In this document: in pieces, positions 1 to 9,594 of the stretch | How the letters are laid out: every line of letters starts with the position of its first letter | How positions within the stretch are numbered: the stretch's first letter is position 1 | Virus record (IMG/VR): IMGVR_UViG_3300047170_000040 | Location: 1-27,961 of that record | Length of the DNA stretch: 27,961 nt | Source of the DNA: a virus | Direction: 5' to 3' (one strand) | Program-made: the position numbers and the translations under genes | The notes under the pieces: model-generated | Database searches by the model: none | What the model was told of the DNA's origin: nothing | What the model saw: only the letters and a program-made list of their open reading frames with translations

Positions 1-1329
1 GCCCCAGACGTCTTGATTCTCAAGAGACTTCTTCAAATCCGACCGCAGACCTTTGACCAGGTTCACGGCATCGGCGGCTTCGCCTGAAATTTCCTTCGTG
101 AAAGGAATGCGATTGTCGATCAGCTGCTTTGTCTCGTTAATCTTCTCGAACGCTTGAAATGGCGTTTGGATTTTGTCCGCATCGCGCGTCAGCGCCGTTC
201 CAATCTCCTCAAGCTTCGCAGCGAAGCGAGGCGGGTAGAGCTCTGGCTTCGCTCTCAATTCCTTGACCGCGTCGCCGACCGCCGTTTGAATCCGCGCGAA
301 CTCATCCGTTGCGAGCTGCGGGTCGGCTTTTACGAGAAGAGCTTTTGTCTCTTCGGGCCGCGCTTCCATATTGGCTTCGCGCATGACCTTGCCCGTATTT
401 GAGACCTGGTCCTTCATCGAGGAATGAAACTCGTCGACCATCTCGTGGATGTCAGATGGCTTCTGGACGTTCATCGCGCGGCTCTTTAGGCCCTCTAAGA
501 TCTCTTCTTCGGGCCTTCCGGATACGAACGCGGACGTCTTTGCGTACGTGTTGCCCGCTATGTTGCCGAGCGCTTCTTTTGCCCTAGCTCCTGCGTTGCC
601 TACAAGGTCGGCCGCTTTATAAACGCCGGCTTCAGCCACGGGGAGCGCAGCGCCTAATGCTCCGCCAAGCAGCGCTCCGTAACCGACGTTGGCCAGAATC
701 TTCTCTGCGTTGAGCGCTTTGTCGTCTCCGAGAGCGTCTTCCGAAATGCTATTGCCGAGACCGTAAAATCCGCCTTCGACAGCCGAGCCAATGCCGCCTG
801 CCAAAGCTTTGCCCGCAAGCGTGTTGGCTGGACCGAGCGACGCCGCTGCTTTGCCGCCAAGCTTTGAAACGGCCGAGACTGGGTTCGCCAGGTCTGCGGC
901 AGTCAGAACGTTCTTCGTCGCGTTCGCGGCTTCCCCGGCAGCGCCGGCGAGTTCGCCCTCGCCGCCAAGCAGGAGCCCCGCGCCGACCCCGCCAACTTCG
1001 CCTATGCCAGAAGCGATGGGGTTCGCCTGCTTGAGTCCAGACAAGGTCTCGGGCTTTATCGCGCCGAGATGGGTAAGCAGCTGATCAGACAGTCCGAACG
1101 TTGCGCCGCGCGCGGCGCCAAGAGCAGTGGCTCCCGCAAGATTGCCAAGACCGCTTCCGTACTTCTCTTGGTCACGATAGGCCTGAACCTCTTGAGCCGA
1201 CGGAATCCTAAAGCCATTGGCGACCGCCGCCTGCACCTGCGATTGCGGCAAAGACATGGGACGGCCCGCGGGACTTAGGACGTTCACCGTAGGTTCAGGC
1301 GCCTGTGGCAATGCCGCTTCTTCAGCCAT
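1..1329 (-). CDS. Internal virion / DNA-ejection-like protein, partial (C-terminus off the left edge)
   Basis: The frame is open for 443 codons from ATG at 1329 to the left edge with no stop, so the C-terminus is missing. The start shares one base with the stop of the upstream gene (TAATG), and GGAAG lies three bases before it. Residues about 100-260 are rich in Ala and Gly, with two hydrophobic glycine-rich stretches (near 110-120 containing GAGLLLGG, and near 210-225 containing GALLGGALGAALP) of the kind seen in proteins that insert into or cross membranes. The rest, after about residue 270, is charged and helical with many Lys, Glu and Asp. It is the last of three large genes behind the tail nozzle gene, where podoviruses encode ejection proteins. 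The family is inferred from position and composition; I see no enzymatic motif. Confidence 0.6.
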   Translation of the reverse strand, partial: MAEEAALPQAPEPTVNVLSPAGRPMSLPQSQVQAAVANGFRIPSAQEVQAYRDQEKYGSGLGNLAGATALGAARGATFGLSDQLLTHLGAIKPETLSGLKQANPIASGIGEVGGVGAGLLLGGEGELAGAAGEAANATKNVLTAADLANPVSAVSKLGGKAAASLGPANTLAGKALAGGIGSAVEGGFYGLGNSISEDALGDDKALNAEKILANVGYGALLGGALGAALPVAEAGVYKAADLVGNAGARAKEALGNIAGNTYAKTSAFVSGRPEEEILEGLKSRAMNVQKPSDIHEMVDEFHSSMKDQVSNTGKVMREANMEARPEETKALLVKADPQLATDEFARIQTAVGDAVKELRAKPELYPPRFAAKLEEIGTALTRDADKIQTPFQAFEKINETKQLIDNRIPFTKEISGEAADAVNLVKGLRSDLKKSLENQDVWG

Positions 1330-2891
1330 TACTTCCAACCATCCGTGGGTTTCGCTCCGCCAAACCGCTTGTACCCTGACAAGTTCGCTTCGCGGTTTGA
1401 TTCGATCTCATTCTCAAGATCTTTCAAGAAGGAATTTGTGCGAACTCCGCGCTGCATGAGCTGAGCGAACGAGGTCGGGTTACTGATGCCTTCAATTGCG
1501 CGGTGGGCTTCCGTCTCGTTGATCCGCTTGCTTCCGATCTTGGCGCTCTCAAGGCCAGCGATGTTCGTCGAAAGGTTCGCGCGCAGGGCTTTGCCTCGGT
1601 TGTACGCGGCCGTGCCCGGAACGGCTGCTTGCGGCCCGAGGCTATCGAGCTCCTTCAATGCGTCGAGGATGGGCCCGGCTTTCGATTCGACGATCCGAAG
1701 CGACTGCGCCTCATCCTTGCCTGGCGCTTGGTAAACCGCGTTTCCGACCTTTACGCGACCTTCTTTGTATTTCGGATCGCTCATCAGCAAGTAACGATCA
1801 AGCTCGCCGCCTTCAGGCAGGCCGCCGTATGTGCCCATGCCCTTTAGCGATTGCGCCGCCATCTGCTGCTTCAGCGCTTGGCGTTGCGCTTCGAGTTGGG
1901 CGTTTAAGACCTTGGCTTGCTCAATAGCGGTCTGGCTTCCGGTCATAGCCGCTTGCTTTGCGACCTGGGCCTGCAGGCTTCCGAGCAAAAGAGATTTGCT
2001 GGATGAAAGCGCCGCCAGCATGTTGCCGTGCTCTTTGTATTCGTTTGCGAGCAGGCTATCTTTTTTGCCCAGCTCCGTTTTCTGGCTCAGAATGTCGTCG
2101 TCGACTTGCTTGTTCAGCATAGTAAGCGCGACGTTTCCGTTTCCTCTTCCCGCAATGCCGCCGAGTATGAGCGCAATTGCCGAACCAATTTTCCCGCCGG
2201 TGGACTTCTCGTTCCAAAGCCGATTCGGATCGATCTTGTTATCCATGTATGCCTGATTCAGCTGCTCCACTCGGTGGTCATGATCGGCGATTACATCATT
2301 TTTGCGCTGCTGAACGGCCTTAAGAGATTCGATGTAGTCGTCGTTTGCCTTGGCGATGGCTTGCTGGCCCGTGGCAGTCGCTTGGCCAATGCGCGTATTG
2401 GCCGCCATCGCTGCGCCGAACGGATCTGATTGCGGGCCGACGGGCATCCCGGGCATTTGACTGCCTTGGCCAGGCGCCATCTGCGGCTGAGGCGGCTCGC
2501 CAGCCGCCGAAGGCAACGCTTCCTGCGGGGGAGCCGCGAGAGGCGCTGAAGTCATCATGGACGGTTGGCCAGCATAAGGATCGGCAGGCTTTGAAGCCTT
2601 GTCGCCGACGTAGGGAAGGCTCCCGCCATATACCTGATCGTTAGCCGCATTAAGGATGTCGTCGTCGATCTGCTTTTGCGAGCGATCGCTATCTTTTTTC
2701 TTAAGCGAATCGGGAACGTCGACTTCCGGGATTTTAATGTCCCCGCCCTCATCCAAATGCTGAGGCTTCATCCCGCTAATCTTTTTCAGCGTTGAAGCGG
2801 ATAAGCCCTTTTTAGCGACTTGAAACCTGCGGCCATCCGGATGCTCAACATGAAACGCGCGATCGTCTTCGTGAACGACTTTGTAGTTCAT
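1329..2891 (-). CDS. Putative internal virion protein (520 aa)
   Basis: ATG at 2891 overlaps the preceding stop by four bases (ATGA). The N-terminal 50 residues are compact and basic. Residues about 100-165 are low complexity, rich in Pro, Ala, Met and Gln. Residues 185-225 are charged and probably coiled coil. Residues 235-249 form a hydrophobic glycine-containing segment (IGSAIALILGG). Residues 300-350 are a Gln/Ala-rich helix. The layout of disordered linker, helix and short membrane-active segment fits a protein ejected with the DNA, and the gene lies between two others of the same type. I recognise no domain, and the function is inferred from location. Confidence 0.6.
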   Translation of the reverse strand: MNYKVVHEDDRAFHVEHPDGRRFQVAKKGLSASTLKKISGMKPQHLDEGGDIKIPEVDVPDSLKKKDSDRSQKQIDDDILNAANDQVYGGSLPYVGDKASKPADPYAGQPSMMTSAPLAAPPQEALPSAAGEPPQPQMAPGQGSQMPGMPVGPQSDPFGAAMAANTRIGQATATGQQAIAKANDDYIESLKAVQQRKNDVIADHDHRVEQLNQAYMDNKIDPNRLWNEKSTGGKIGSAIALILGGIAGRGNGNVALTMLNKQVDDDILSQKTELGKKDSLLANEYKEHGNMLAALSSSKSLLLGSLQAQVAKQAAMTGSQTAIEQAKVLNAQLEAQRQALKQQMAAQSLKGMGTYGGLPEGGELDRYLLMSDPKYKEGRVKVGNAVYQAPGKDEAQSLRIVESKAGPILDALKELDSLGPQAAVPGTAAYNRGKALRANLSTNIAGLESAKIGSKRINETEAHRAIEGISNPTSFAQLMQRGVRTNSFLKDLENEIESNREANLSGYKRFGGAKPTDGWK

Positions 2892-4132
2892 GCCTTCCCC
2901 GCTTTCCGGCGCGCTTCAAGCACCTTGCCAAAGCCCTCAGGCTTTCCGCGACGCTCCAAGTGCTCGACGAACTCTTTGGCCAAGTCAGGCGCGTCGGCAT
3001 CTTGCGCGACCGAACGCGGGAGCACGATCTCGCCAGGCGAAAGCATGGCCGGCACCTTGTCATTCTTTAAGCTATCGCCCGCGACTTCAGGCCTGCCTGG
3101 CACGTGCGCTCCTTGGAACGCAGCCAATGCCGCAGCACCCCCCCCGCCTCCCAGAGCCGAAGTCCCTGCGAGCGATCCTGCGCTATGAAGCCCGCTGTTA
3201 TTGCCAGTATTGCCAGCTGCCCATACCGGCATGTTTGCCATCGCAGCAATTTGGTTTGCGATGGATTGCGAAGCGCCGCCATTTCCAAAGTTTACCGGCA
3301 CCTGAGCTTGAGGCTTCGGATTGAGCGCTGCCTGAAAGTCTTGAGATTGTTGGCCAATGGCATTCGATGCGTCAGTTCCGCCAAGCGCGTTATCTGCAAC
3401 CAGCGGCTGCATGCCCACGGCGCTTGAGCCAAGTTGAGGAGCCTGAGCGCCCGCTGCAAAGGGATTATTCGCGGGATCAAGCGGCATATAGGCCGAACTG
3501 CCCTGAAGGTCATAAGCGCCTAGCGGAGGGCCTCCATATGCCAGACGTTGAACCGGGACCATGCCGCCGCGGCTGAAATGGATGCTTTGAAGCGCGCTAG
3601 CGGCGCCGCCAAATAGTCCCGAGACCGTTCCCTGATTAGCTGTGGCATTTTGCGCTGCGGCGGCCGCATTGGTATTGTTGCCTGCCGTAAGCGCGGAGGT
3701 CGCGGTTTGGTTAGCTCCCTGCGCTTCGTTTCCAATCGTTCCGTAAACGTTCGCAAGCTGCCCTTGAGCTGCAATCTGTTGTTGCGCTCCCAGCGTCGCA
3801 GCCTGCCCTGCGGCCGTTTGCTGAGCTTGCGCCCCTTGCATGCCGATCTGCCGTGCCGCTAGTGCCGGGTTAATGCCCTTTTGACCTGCGATCGCTCCTG
3901 CTTGTTGCTGCGAGAGCGAATTCGCATTTTGCATCAGCTGCGACTGCACCGGATTCGGGCCCGAACCATTTGACTGCGCGAGCAGCGCTTGGGCCAGCGC
4001 GTTTTGGTTCCCGATATTAGCCTGCGAGTTCTGCTGCGCTTGATTGAGCGCATTAATGAACCCTGACGTATCGACCGAATAATCGTTCTGCGGCGTCAGG
4101 GCGCCTGCGACGTTTCCTAAAAAGCTTGCCAC
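2888..4132 (-). CDS. Putative internal virion / ejection protein, Gln-Ala-rich (414 aa)
   Basis: The start is GTG at 4132, preceded by GGGGGAG four bases upstream. The first 170 residues are extremely rich in Gln, Ala and Asn, with almost no charge, and look like long polar helices. Near residue 186 the character changes to Gly-rich (FSRGGM). At residues 363-372 there is MLSPGEIVLP, a short motif I associate with phage virion structural proteins. The C-terminal 50 residues are charged and helical. It follows the nozzle gene directly and overlaps the next gene by four bases. Its amphipathic low-complexity body resembles the small ejection proteins of P22-like podoviruses in style; sequence homology is not claimed. 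Confidence 0.6.
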   Translation of the reverse strand: MASFLGNVAGALTPQNDYSVDTSGFINALNQAQQNSQANIGNQNALAQALLAQSNGSGPNPVQSQLMQNANSLSQQQAGAIAGQKGINPALAARQIGMQGAQAQQTAAGQAATLGAQQQIAAQGQLANVYGTIGNEAQGANQTATSALTAGNNTNAAAAAQNATANQGTVSGLFGGAASALQSIHFSRGGMVPVQRLAYGGPPLGAYDLQGSSAYMPLDPANNPFAAGAQAPQLGSSAVGMQPLVADNALGGTDASNAIGQQSQDFQAALNPKPQAQVPVNFGNGGASQSIANQIAAMANMPVWAAGNTGNNSGLHSAGSLAGTSALGGGGGAAALAAFQGAHVPGRPEVAGDSLKNDKVPAMLSPGEIVLPRSVAQDADAPDLAKEFVEHLERRGKPEGFGKVLEARRKAGKA

Positions 4133-4146
4133 TCTACTCCCCCGTT

Positions 4147-7100
4147 TTAGTAACTTTGCGCCGCAGGAAGCTTAACGCCCGAAGCGGTCTCAATGCCGAC
4201 GTCCAGAGTAAGCCCCGAGATCGAATACCCTTCGCCGTACGAAGACGACTGCGTGTCATAGATCGTAAACTGCATCGCTTCGCATTTTTGCCTGAGCATA
4301 TGGATTCGGTACTGATACGCGGTCGAAGGACTCGTCGTGACCGGGATCGTCACCGTCTGAACGGCCGCAGGCAAAAAGTCGACTTGCGTGGTGACGTTCA
4401 ACGTATGCGCCGACTTCCAGACGCCCAAAATATAGGCCCGCCACACGCGCTGGAAGCCCTGAAGCTTCGCCAGCTGGATCCAGGCCGTCGTAAGCGACAT
4501 CGGAATGAACGAGCCATCGTCGGTAAAGGTTCCAGGCGTCTCGACGTTCACGACGCCAGCCGACGTCAGATACGCGAAGTTCCCGTTGTAGCTTGCGACC
4601 GAGACGGCCGAGACGTTCGTAAACGTCGACCACTGCTTGATGTAGTAGTCGTAAACCAAGCAGATGCCGTTTGAGAGCATGAACCTAACCTGGTTCTGCG
4701 ACGACACGAGCTCAGACGCCGTTACCGTGTAGGAGTTGTAGCTATCGACGCCGGATCCAATGTAGCTCGCGGCAAGCGACCGATCGAGAAGCCAGATGCC
4801 GTTGTTTCCGGCCTGAAACATCAACCCAAACGGGGTCGAGACGACAGACGGCGGATTGCTGCAGCCGACGTTTGAGTTGATCAGCTGCGGATCCGTAAAG
4901 TCGTTCTGCGTGCCGGAGGCAGCCGGGCCAGAGCCAGCCATATAAAAGATCGTGTTCGCCTTGAACAAGATGAGCTTGTCGTCGATCACGCCGACGGCCG
5001 TCACGACGCCCCCTTGAGCGTCGCAGCTTTGAGTGAACGACGATGAGAATTCGACGGGGCTCGCTTCGCTTGCGGTGCCGGCAGGCGCCGGGACGACCTG
5101 CTTTGAGTACTGAATGCCGTATGGGTTCTCGGTCGGAACGCCGATGCCTCGCGATTTAAACGTAGTCATCGCGGAAAACTGCGGAGGGCCGGAGTCTTCG
5201 ATTTCCCCATCCGTATAGAGCTGTGGATTGCCGATGATCTGGCTGTCCGGAACCGTGTCGATGTAAATGAGGCCTGCCGTCCGGCTCGCGACAAGCGAGG
5301 TCACCTTGTAAAATACCGTTCCGTTGCATTGCGTGCGGTAAACGACGGCGTTCACAGTGCCTAAAGGCTTCTGCGTAAGCGGCAGGGGAGGGATCGCAAC
5401 CGTCACCGCATTGATGTCGTAGGTTTGAACTGAAACGCCCGTTGCGGTCGCAGTTGCCGGGTTGCTTACGATCAGCGTCGTGCCGCTGATGTTTGTAATG
5501 GTCGTGCCTGCCGGGAAATAGGACGTTCCGCCCGATTGCGAGATCACCTGGCCTACGAACAGGGTGCCTGCCGTAAACGTAGCCGACGTGATGACCGTGC
5601 TATTGACCGTGACATTGCCCGTGAAAATCACAACCAAGTTGGTTACGGGCGCCGAAAAGGTCGCAGGGACGCTCGGCGTAGAGCGATGCACTTGGCCTTG
5701 GCCGTCGGCCCATTCCCACGTCACAGCATACTGAAACTTCTCGACCGACAGCGGAGCTGCCCCTGGCCCGATGCCGCCCGATGCGATCGCAAGCAGCACC
5801 CTGATATTCTCAGGATACGTATGGAAGTTTTGTTCCGTCACATGCTTGCCGTCATAAGAAGCCGTGATGCCGGAAGCCACGATCAGCGAGTTGCCGATTT
5901 GAACGCTTGGCGGCTCGACCGTGGGCAGAAAATTAAACGTCGCCTGCGAAATGCCGTATGAATAGACCGGAACGCCCGAGACCGTCGTGACCGAGACCGT
6001 TTCCATGATGGGAAAGAAGTAGTTCCCGTTGGATGCATTGCCCGTCGTCGTATTTGGCGTCTCCGGCAAACGGCCGGACGTAAAATACGTCCCAGCATTT
6101 TCTTTTGCGAACTTCGCGACGGCGACCCCAGATGAATTCAACAAAAACAGCGTAGGCTCGATCGTGATCAAGTTGATATTAGTGCCGCTCAACGGCGGAA
6201 CGTTTGAGCCCGCGTAGATCGCAAGGAAATAGATCGTGCCGTTGTAATAGAAGGCTTTGCTCGCAAGGCCCAGGTTCGCCAGGTTGGTTAGGCCGCCAAA
6301 GCTCCCGGTGGCAGCAACCCCTGCAAACGTCAGAGTCGCAGTAAAGAGCTCGTTTCCGCCAGGATTGGTCAGCGTCGCAAGCGTGCCTGACGTCGGAGCT
6401 CCCTCGATGAAGAAGGTCTGGGTCGTTCCATTCACATAGCCCGTTACGTTGACGAACGGGTAATTTGAGTTCTGCGCAAGCACCAAGGTCGGCGCGAGCA
6501 AGTTGGTTGTATTTGCAGGGTTCACTATCGTGCAGTAAACGCCCGCCGCCGAAATCCAAGAGATCCATGAATTTGAGGTCCCGTAACCTACGACGCCGTC
6601 GCCGACGATGCTAACGGATCCGGTCACCGCATTTGAAACGGCGAAGCTATAGGGGCCAGTCGTGACGAAGATCGGGCTGATGAGCTCGCAGTTGCAGGTC
6701 GTCGAGTTGCTGAACCAGGCGATAGCGACGGATCCGGTCGATAAGAGCGTCGCATCCCACCAAGTTTGATAGAGGCTTGAGATAAAATCGATGCGGCTTC
6801 CCGGCGTTTGCGGCGATGTCACCGAGATTGGGATGTAAGAAATCCCGTTCGCCTTCTGCAAAAGCACGAGAAAATAGTTGCCGAGCGGCAAGACCTTTAT
6901 GCTCGTAAACGTATTTGTCGCAAGCGCCTGGTTCGTCACCACGTTCAAGCCCGTCGTCGTATCGATGATCGAGTACGACGGAAGCCCGTTATCCATGTAC
7001 GTGAAGCACTTAAGCCCCGAGGCCGGATGAAAGACGCAGTCTGGCTGCGTAAGCGAAGTCGCGTCGCGCGCCACCGCCGAAACCGTTCCCGCCGCGTTTA

Positions 7101-7365
7101 AAAGCGTGCCCTTGTTCACCCAAGCCGTCATGTCCGGCGAGTACGAATAGAGGCTTTGGCCATCCATGAGCACGAGCTCATTCTGGAAGTTTGAAAGCAA
7201 AACGCCCGACGCGATCGAGCCGCCGCCCAAGACGTTCGTCGTAAGAGCCAAATAGCCGTTGCGCTTATTAAGCTGGCCTGGGTTTTGAAAGACGCCGTTC
7301 TGCAAGGCCAGAAGCTGAGTCCCGCCCGTGAATGAAATTTGAAACGTTGCCTTTGAGAGCGCCAT
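4147..7365 (-). CDS. Probable tail nozzle / tubular protein B-like protein (1072 aa)
   Basis: This is the largest gene in the window. It starts at ATG 7365, ten bases after a strong GAGGAGG ribosome site. The protein is almost entirely beta-rich (Val, Thr, Ser, Asn, Gly, aromatic), has few charges, and carries recurring propeller-like segments of the type FxxGNNGIWLLD and NGICLVYDYYIKQWSTF. It has no signal peptide or membrane segment. In T7- and P22-like podoviruses a large beta-propeller protein forms the tail nozzle below the adaptor, and its gene follows the adaptor gene as here. It is longer than T7 gp12 (about 800 residues), so extra domains are likely. The call rests on composition, size and gene order. 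Confidence 0.65.
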   Translation of the reverse strand: MALSKATFQISFTGGTQLLALQNGVFQNPGQLNKRNGYLALTTNVLGGGSIASGVLLSNFQNELVLMDGQSLYSYSPDMTAWVNKGTLLNAAGTVSAVARDATSLTQPDCVFHPASGLKCFTYMDNGLPSYSIIDTTTGLNVVTNQALATNTFTSIKVLPLGNYFLVLLQKANGISYIPISVTSPQTPGSRIDFISSLYQTWWDATLLSTGSVAIAWFSNSTTCNCELISPIFVTTGPYSFAVSNAVTGSVSIVGDGVVGYGTSNSWISWISAAGVYCTIVNPANTTNLLAPTLVLAQNSNYPFVNVTGYVNGTTQTFFIEGAPTSGTLATLTNPGGNELFTATLTFAGVAATGSFGGLTNLANLGLASKAFYYNGTIYFLAIYAGSNVPPLSGTNINLITIEPTLFLLNSSGVAVAKFAKENAGTYFTSGRLPETPNTTTGNASNGNYFFPIMETVSVTTVSGVPVYSYGISQATFNFLPTVEPPSVQIGNSLIVASGITASYDGKHVTEQNFHTYPENIRVLLAIASGGIGPGAAPLSVEKFQYAVTWEWADGQGQVHRSTPSVPATFSAPVTNLVVIFTGNVTVNSTVITSATFTAGTLFVGQVISQSGGTSYFPAGTTITNISGTTLIVSNPATATATGVSVQTYDINAVTVAIPPLPLTQKPLGTVNAVVYRTQCNGTVFYKVTSLVASRTAGLIYIDTVPDSQIIGNPQLYTDGEIEDSGPPQFSAMTTFKSRGIGVPTENPYGIQYSKQVVPAPAGTASEASPVEFSSSFTQSCDAQGGVVTAVGVIDDKLILFKANTIFYMAGSGPAASGTQNDFTDPQLINSNVGCSNPPSVVSTPFGLMFQAGNNGIWLLDRSLAASYIGSGVDSYNSYTVTASELVSSQNQVRFMLSNGICLVYDYYIKQWSTFTNVSAVSVASYNGNFAYLTSAGVVNVETPGTFTDDGSFIPMSLTTAWIQLAKLQGFQRVWRAYILGVWKSAHTLNVTTQVDFLPAAVQTVTIPVTTSPSTAYQYRIHMLRQKCEAMQFTIYDTQSSSYGEGYSISGLTLDVGIETASGVKLPAAQSY

Positions 7366-7380
7366 TTTAAAGTCGCCTCC

Positions 7381-7692
7381 TCAGAAGCAGTAAATGTCGA
7401 CCAGCGCCGAAGCCGAAGACACCAAGACCAAGGTCGTTTGCGGAGTCGCGTTCGCGTCTTGCTGATCGTAAATCGAAGCCGCCGATCGCTGCCTCACGAT
7501 CGTCCAGCCCGTAAGCTGATAGCCAAGCCCATGCGATACCGTATTGCTGCCGGCTTTCAGCTGCACGCTGGCGACGATCGTTCCCTGATTCTGAGCGTTG
7601 CTCGTGAGCGGCTTAAGCCCCGAAATAATATTGTTCTGAAGCTGGTTGATCAGCCTGTCGGTGGTTTGAACTTTGGGCAGGCTAAGAGGCAT
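7381..7692 (-). CDS. Small conserved-type phage structural protein (103 aa), unknown function
   Basis: I place the start at ATG 7692, which shares one base with the stop of the adaptor-like gene (TAATG) and has GGGGG six bases upstream; a TTG two codons earlier has no ribosome site. The N-terminal third is helical and polar (LINQLQNNIISGLKPL). The remainder is a small beta domain containing GLGYQLTGWTIV and ending in VDIYCF. It sits between the adaptor and nozzle genes and is probably a minor tail or head-tail component. I do not recognise a named family. Confidence 0.65.
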   Translation of the reverse strand: MPLSLPKVQTTDRLINQLQNNIISGLKPLTSNAQNQGTIVASVQLKAGSNTVSHGLGYQLTGWTIVRQRSAASIYDQQDANATPQTTLVLVSSASALVDIYCF

Positions 7693-8414
7693 TACCAACC
7701 CCCGTCCCAGCCGCCGCCGCCGCCGTAACCATTCTGCTTTTGCACATCGACGACCTTCGGAGGACGACCGGCGTCCCGATTCTCTGCCATGGCTTCGATG
7801 CGCGCGATGAGCGCCGCCTTTTCATTCATTAAAACCTGAACGTCCGACTCCTGCTTCTGCAGGCACTTCATCGCGGCGTCGCAGATGATGTATTCGGTCC
7901 AGCCGGATACGCCCTGAACCAGGTCCGTCGAATTCACAAGCGTTGTCATCGTCGGCACGTACCAAAGCTGAATCGTAAGGCCGCCTTGCGGCACCTGCGT
8001 GCTAGGGCCTGCCCTCAGCCATAGATTCGATCCGTTGATCCTGTATTGGATATCCGTCGGGCCGTAATAAGCCTGGAAGCTTGAGTAGCTTGAATCGTTG
8101 CGCTCGCCGAACTCAAACGACTTAAGCGTGATCCAAACGCCTGGCTGGGTTGCGACCTGAAGATCGACGCCCAGGAGCTTGTAAAAGTCAGTCGGCAGAG
8201 GAAACAGGTAGTTCACGCCGTCCGTTTGAAACGTATACGGCGTTTGAACGTAGTAGTTATCCCCGTACCGACTTACCAATAGGTCATAGAGCTCGAAGTA
8301 CGACTGATTGATGTACGACGTGAGCTCCGCCGTCGCGATGAACTGCGAATTGACCATGTCAGCTCGCTGAAGAACTGCGGCTTGCAGATCAGATAGCTGC
8401 ATGGTCGTCGCCAT
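7692..8414 (-). CDS. Putative head-tail adaptor / tail tubular protein A-like protein (240 aa)
   Basis: The start is ATG 8414 with AGGAG seven bases upstream. The N-terminus is helical (a region starting LSDLQAAVLQRADM). The middle is beta-rich with many Tyr and Phe residues. A helical C-terminal part (ICDAAMKCLQKQESD, then EKAALIARIEAMAENRD) follows, and the protein ends in a glycine-rich tail GGGGGWDGGW. This helix-beta-helix layout and the size match the dodecameric adaptor (gatekeeper) that binds below the portal in podoviruses. It lies between the capsid group and the nozzle gene, which supports the call. The Gly/Trp tail is unusual and may be a docking peptide. Confidence 0.6.
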   Translation of the reverse strand: MATTMQLSDLQAAVLQRADMVNSQFIATAELTSYINQSYFELYDLLVSRYGDNYYVQTPYTFQTDGVNYLFPLPTDFYKLLGVDLQVATQPGVWITLKSFEFGERNDSSYSSFQAYYGPTDIQYRINGSNLWLRAGPSTQVPQGGLTIQLWYVPTMTTLVNSTDLVQGVSGWTEYIICDAAMKCLQKQESDVQVLMNEKAALIARIEAMAENRDAGRPPKVVDVQKQNGYGGGGGWDGGW

Positions 8415-8642
8415 TTATCGCTCCTGCTCGTCTTGCATCTCATCGTCGCGCGCGATCATGTCAGCGAAAGCCCGCAAGGCCTTTTGAAGCCTCTCTGGCG
8501 AATCGCTCTTGAACGCGCGCAGCATGTCTTCCGAGATCGCGCCGAGCTCGTCCAGAGACGCCCCTGCGTTGTCCCGGTCTGGCTTCATGCCCATGCCGTC
8601 GATGATCATCGATACCGTTTTTTTGCCGTCTGGAATGATCAT
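8415..8642 (-). CDS. Small acidic hypothetical protein (75 aa)
   Basis: ATG at 8642 is preceded by GGGG five bases upstream, and the stop lies directly next to the adaptor start. The protein is helical and rich in Asp, Glu and Arg in its second half (ending RDDEMQDEQER). It has no membrane segment or cysteine motif. Position in the head-tail block suggests a minor structural or assembly role. I do not recognise it. Confidence 0.65.
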   Translation of the reverse strand: MIIPDGKKTVSMIIDGMGMKPDRDNAGASLDELGAISEDMLRAFKSDSPERLQKALRAFADMIARDDEMQDEQER

Positions 8643-8650
8643 TCCATCCC

Positions 8651-9058
8651 CTACTGCTGAGCCGTCGGAAGCGGCAACGGGTTCACGGTAAGCGTCGCGG
8701 CCGTCGGGCTAAACACCTGGCCATCGGCCGAAGTGATAATCGCGCCGACCGAGAACGTTCCCGTGCCCGTTCCGATAGGTCCCGTCGAAGGAGCGAAGAA
8801 GTTCATCGAGACCGGGTATGTGACCGAAGCCGACGGCGCAATCGAGTTTGCGGCCGCAGGACCAAGGTTCACGTCGCCAGAATTAAACGAAACCGAGTTG
8901 CCGGGCGTGCCGCCCGTCGGAACCGCTACGACCTCAAGGCTCGTAAGCGACAGGTTTCCGCCGCCGGACGAGTTCGACACGGTGACGATCGCGTTGACGG
9001 TTTGATTGATAAGCGCGGTGGTCGGCGTAAGGGCTATGGCAGCGGTTAAAACAGACAT
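8651..9058 (-). CDS. Ig-like beta-sandwich protein, possible capsid decoration protein (135 aa)
   Basis: ATG at 9058 has GGAG nine bases upstream. The protein is nearly free of charged residues and is made of alternating Val/Thr/Ser/Asn strands with Gly/Pro turns. It begins ALTPTTALINQTVNAIVTVS and ends SADGQVFSPTAATLTVNPLP, a pattern typical of bacterial Ig-like or CARDB-type domains. Many tailed phages carry such domains on capsid surface proteins, and this gene lies just downstream of the capsid gene. Decoration is inferred; a fold match would be needed to confirm it. Confidence 0.65.
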   Translation of the reverse strand: MSVLTAAIALTPTTALINQTVNAIVTVSNSSGGGNLSLTSLEVVAVPTGGTPGNSVSFNSGDVNLGPAAANSIAPSASVTYPVSMNFFAPSTGPIGTGTGTFSVGAIITSADGQVFSPTAATLTVNPLPLPTAQQ

Positions 9059-9083
9059 TATTTAATTCTCCAAGTTTAATTAA

Positions 9084-9506
9084 TTAGGGTGCCGTCGAGT
9101 CGCCGAACGTGAAATCGAAGTAGCCGATCTCGCCCGAAGCAGGATCCGTCGCGGTCCCGCCGCCGGCCACGGTCAAGACGATTTGAATCGAGGCGGTGTT
9201 CGCGACCGCGATGTTATTCGCCTTGATGTAAAGCCCGGGAGCCGCCGGAGCCGCTGCGCCGGAGTTAAAGCACGCGGCTACTTGGAGGACTTTTACGTAC
9301 GTGTCGAACGCCGTGCGTCCGTTGGGAGTCGAACCGAAGACGAACGTGAACGTGCCGGCCGAGTTTCGCGTGACCGAGAGCACGCCCTTGGAGTTGGCGA
9401 CGTTAAGCGTAGGAGCTCCTGAGGCTCCGAACGTAACTTGCGCGAAGATGTCGGTCACTCTTTTTTCAAGAGTCAAGTTAAACTGGTTTGCCCATCGATT
9501 TGCCAT
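9084..9506 (-). CDS. Small beta-rich head-associated protein (140 aa)
   Basis: ATG at 9506 is preceded by AGGTGA. After a short polar start (MANRWANQFNLTLEKRV) the chain is beta-rich with Ala, Gly, Thr and Val and very few charges, ending FDFTFGDSTAP. It is the first gene after the terminator that follows the major capsid gene. It may be a decoration, fibre-like or head completion protein. No family is recognised. Transcription must come from read-through or from a promoter I could not identify in the 9507-9648 spacer. Confidence 0.65.
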   Translation of the reverse strand: MANRWANQFNLTLEKRVTDIFAQVTFGASGAPTLNVANSKGVLSVTRNSAGTFTFVFGSTPNGRTAFDTYVKVLQVAACFNSGAAAPAAPGLYIKANNIAVANTASIQIVLTVAGGGTATDPASGEIGYFDFTFGDSTAP

Positions 9507-9594
9507 GGAGATTCACCTTTCTTACCTGGTTCTAGCCAGGAGGGCGGTGATGTTTTGCCTTGCGAATCGCCCCCGTCCGCAGGCTTTGAAAACC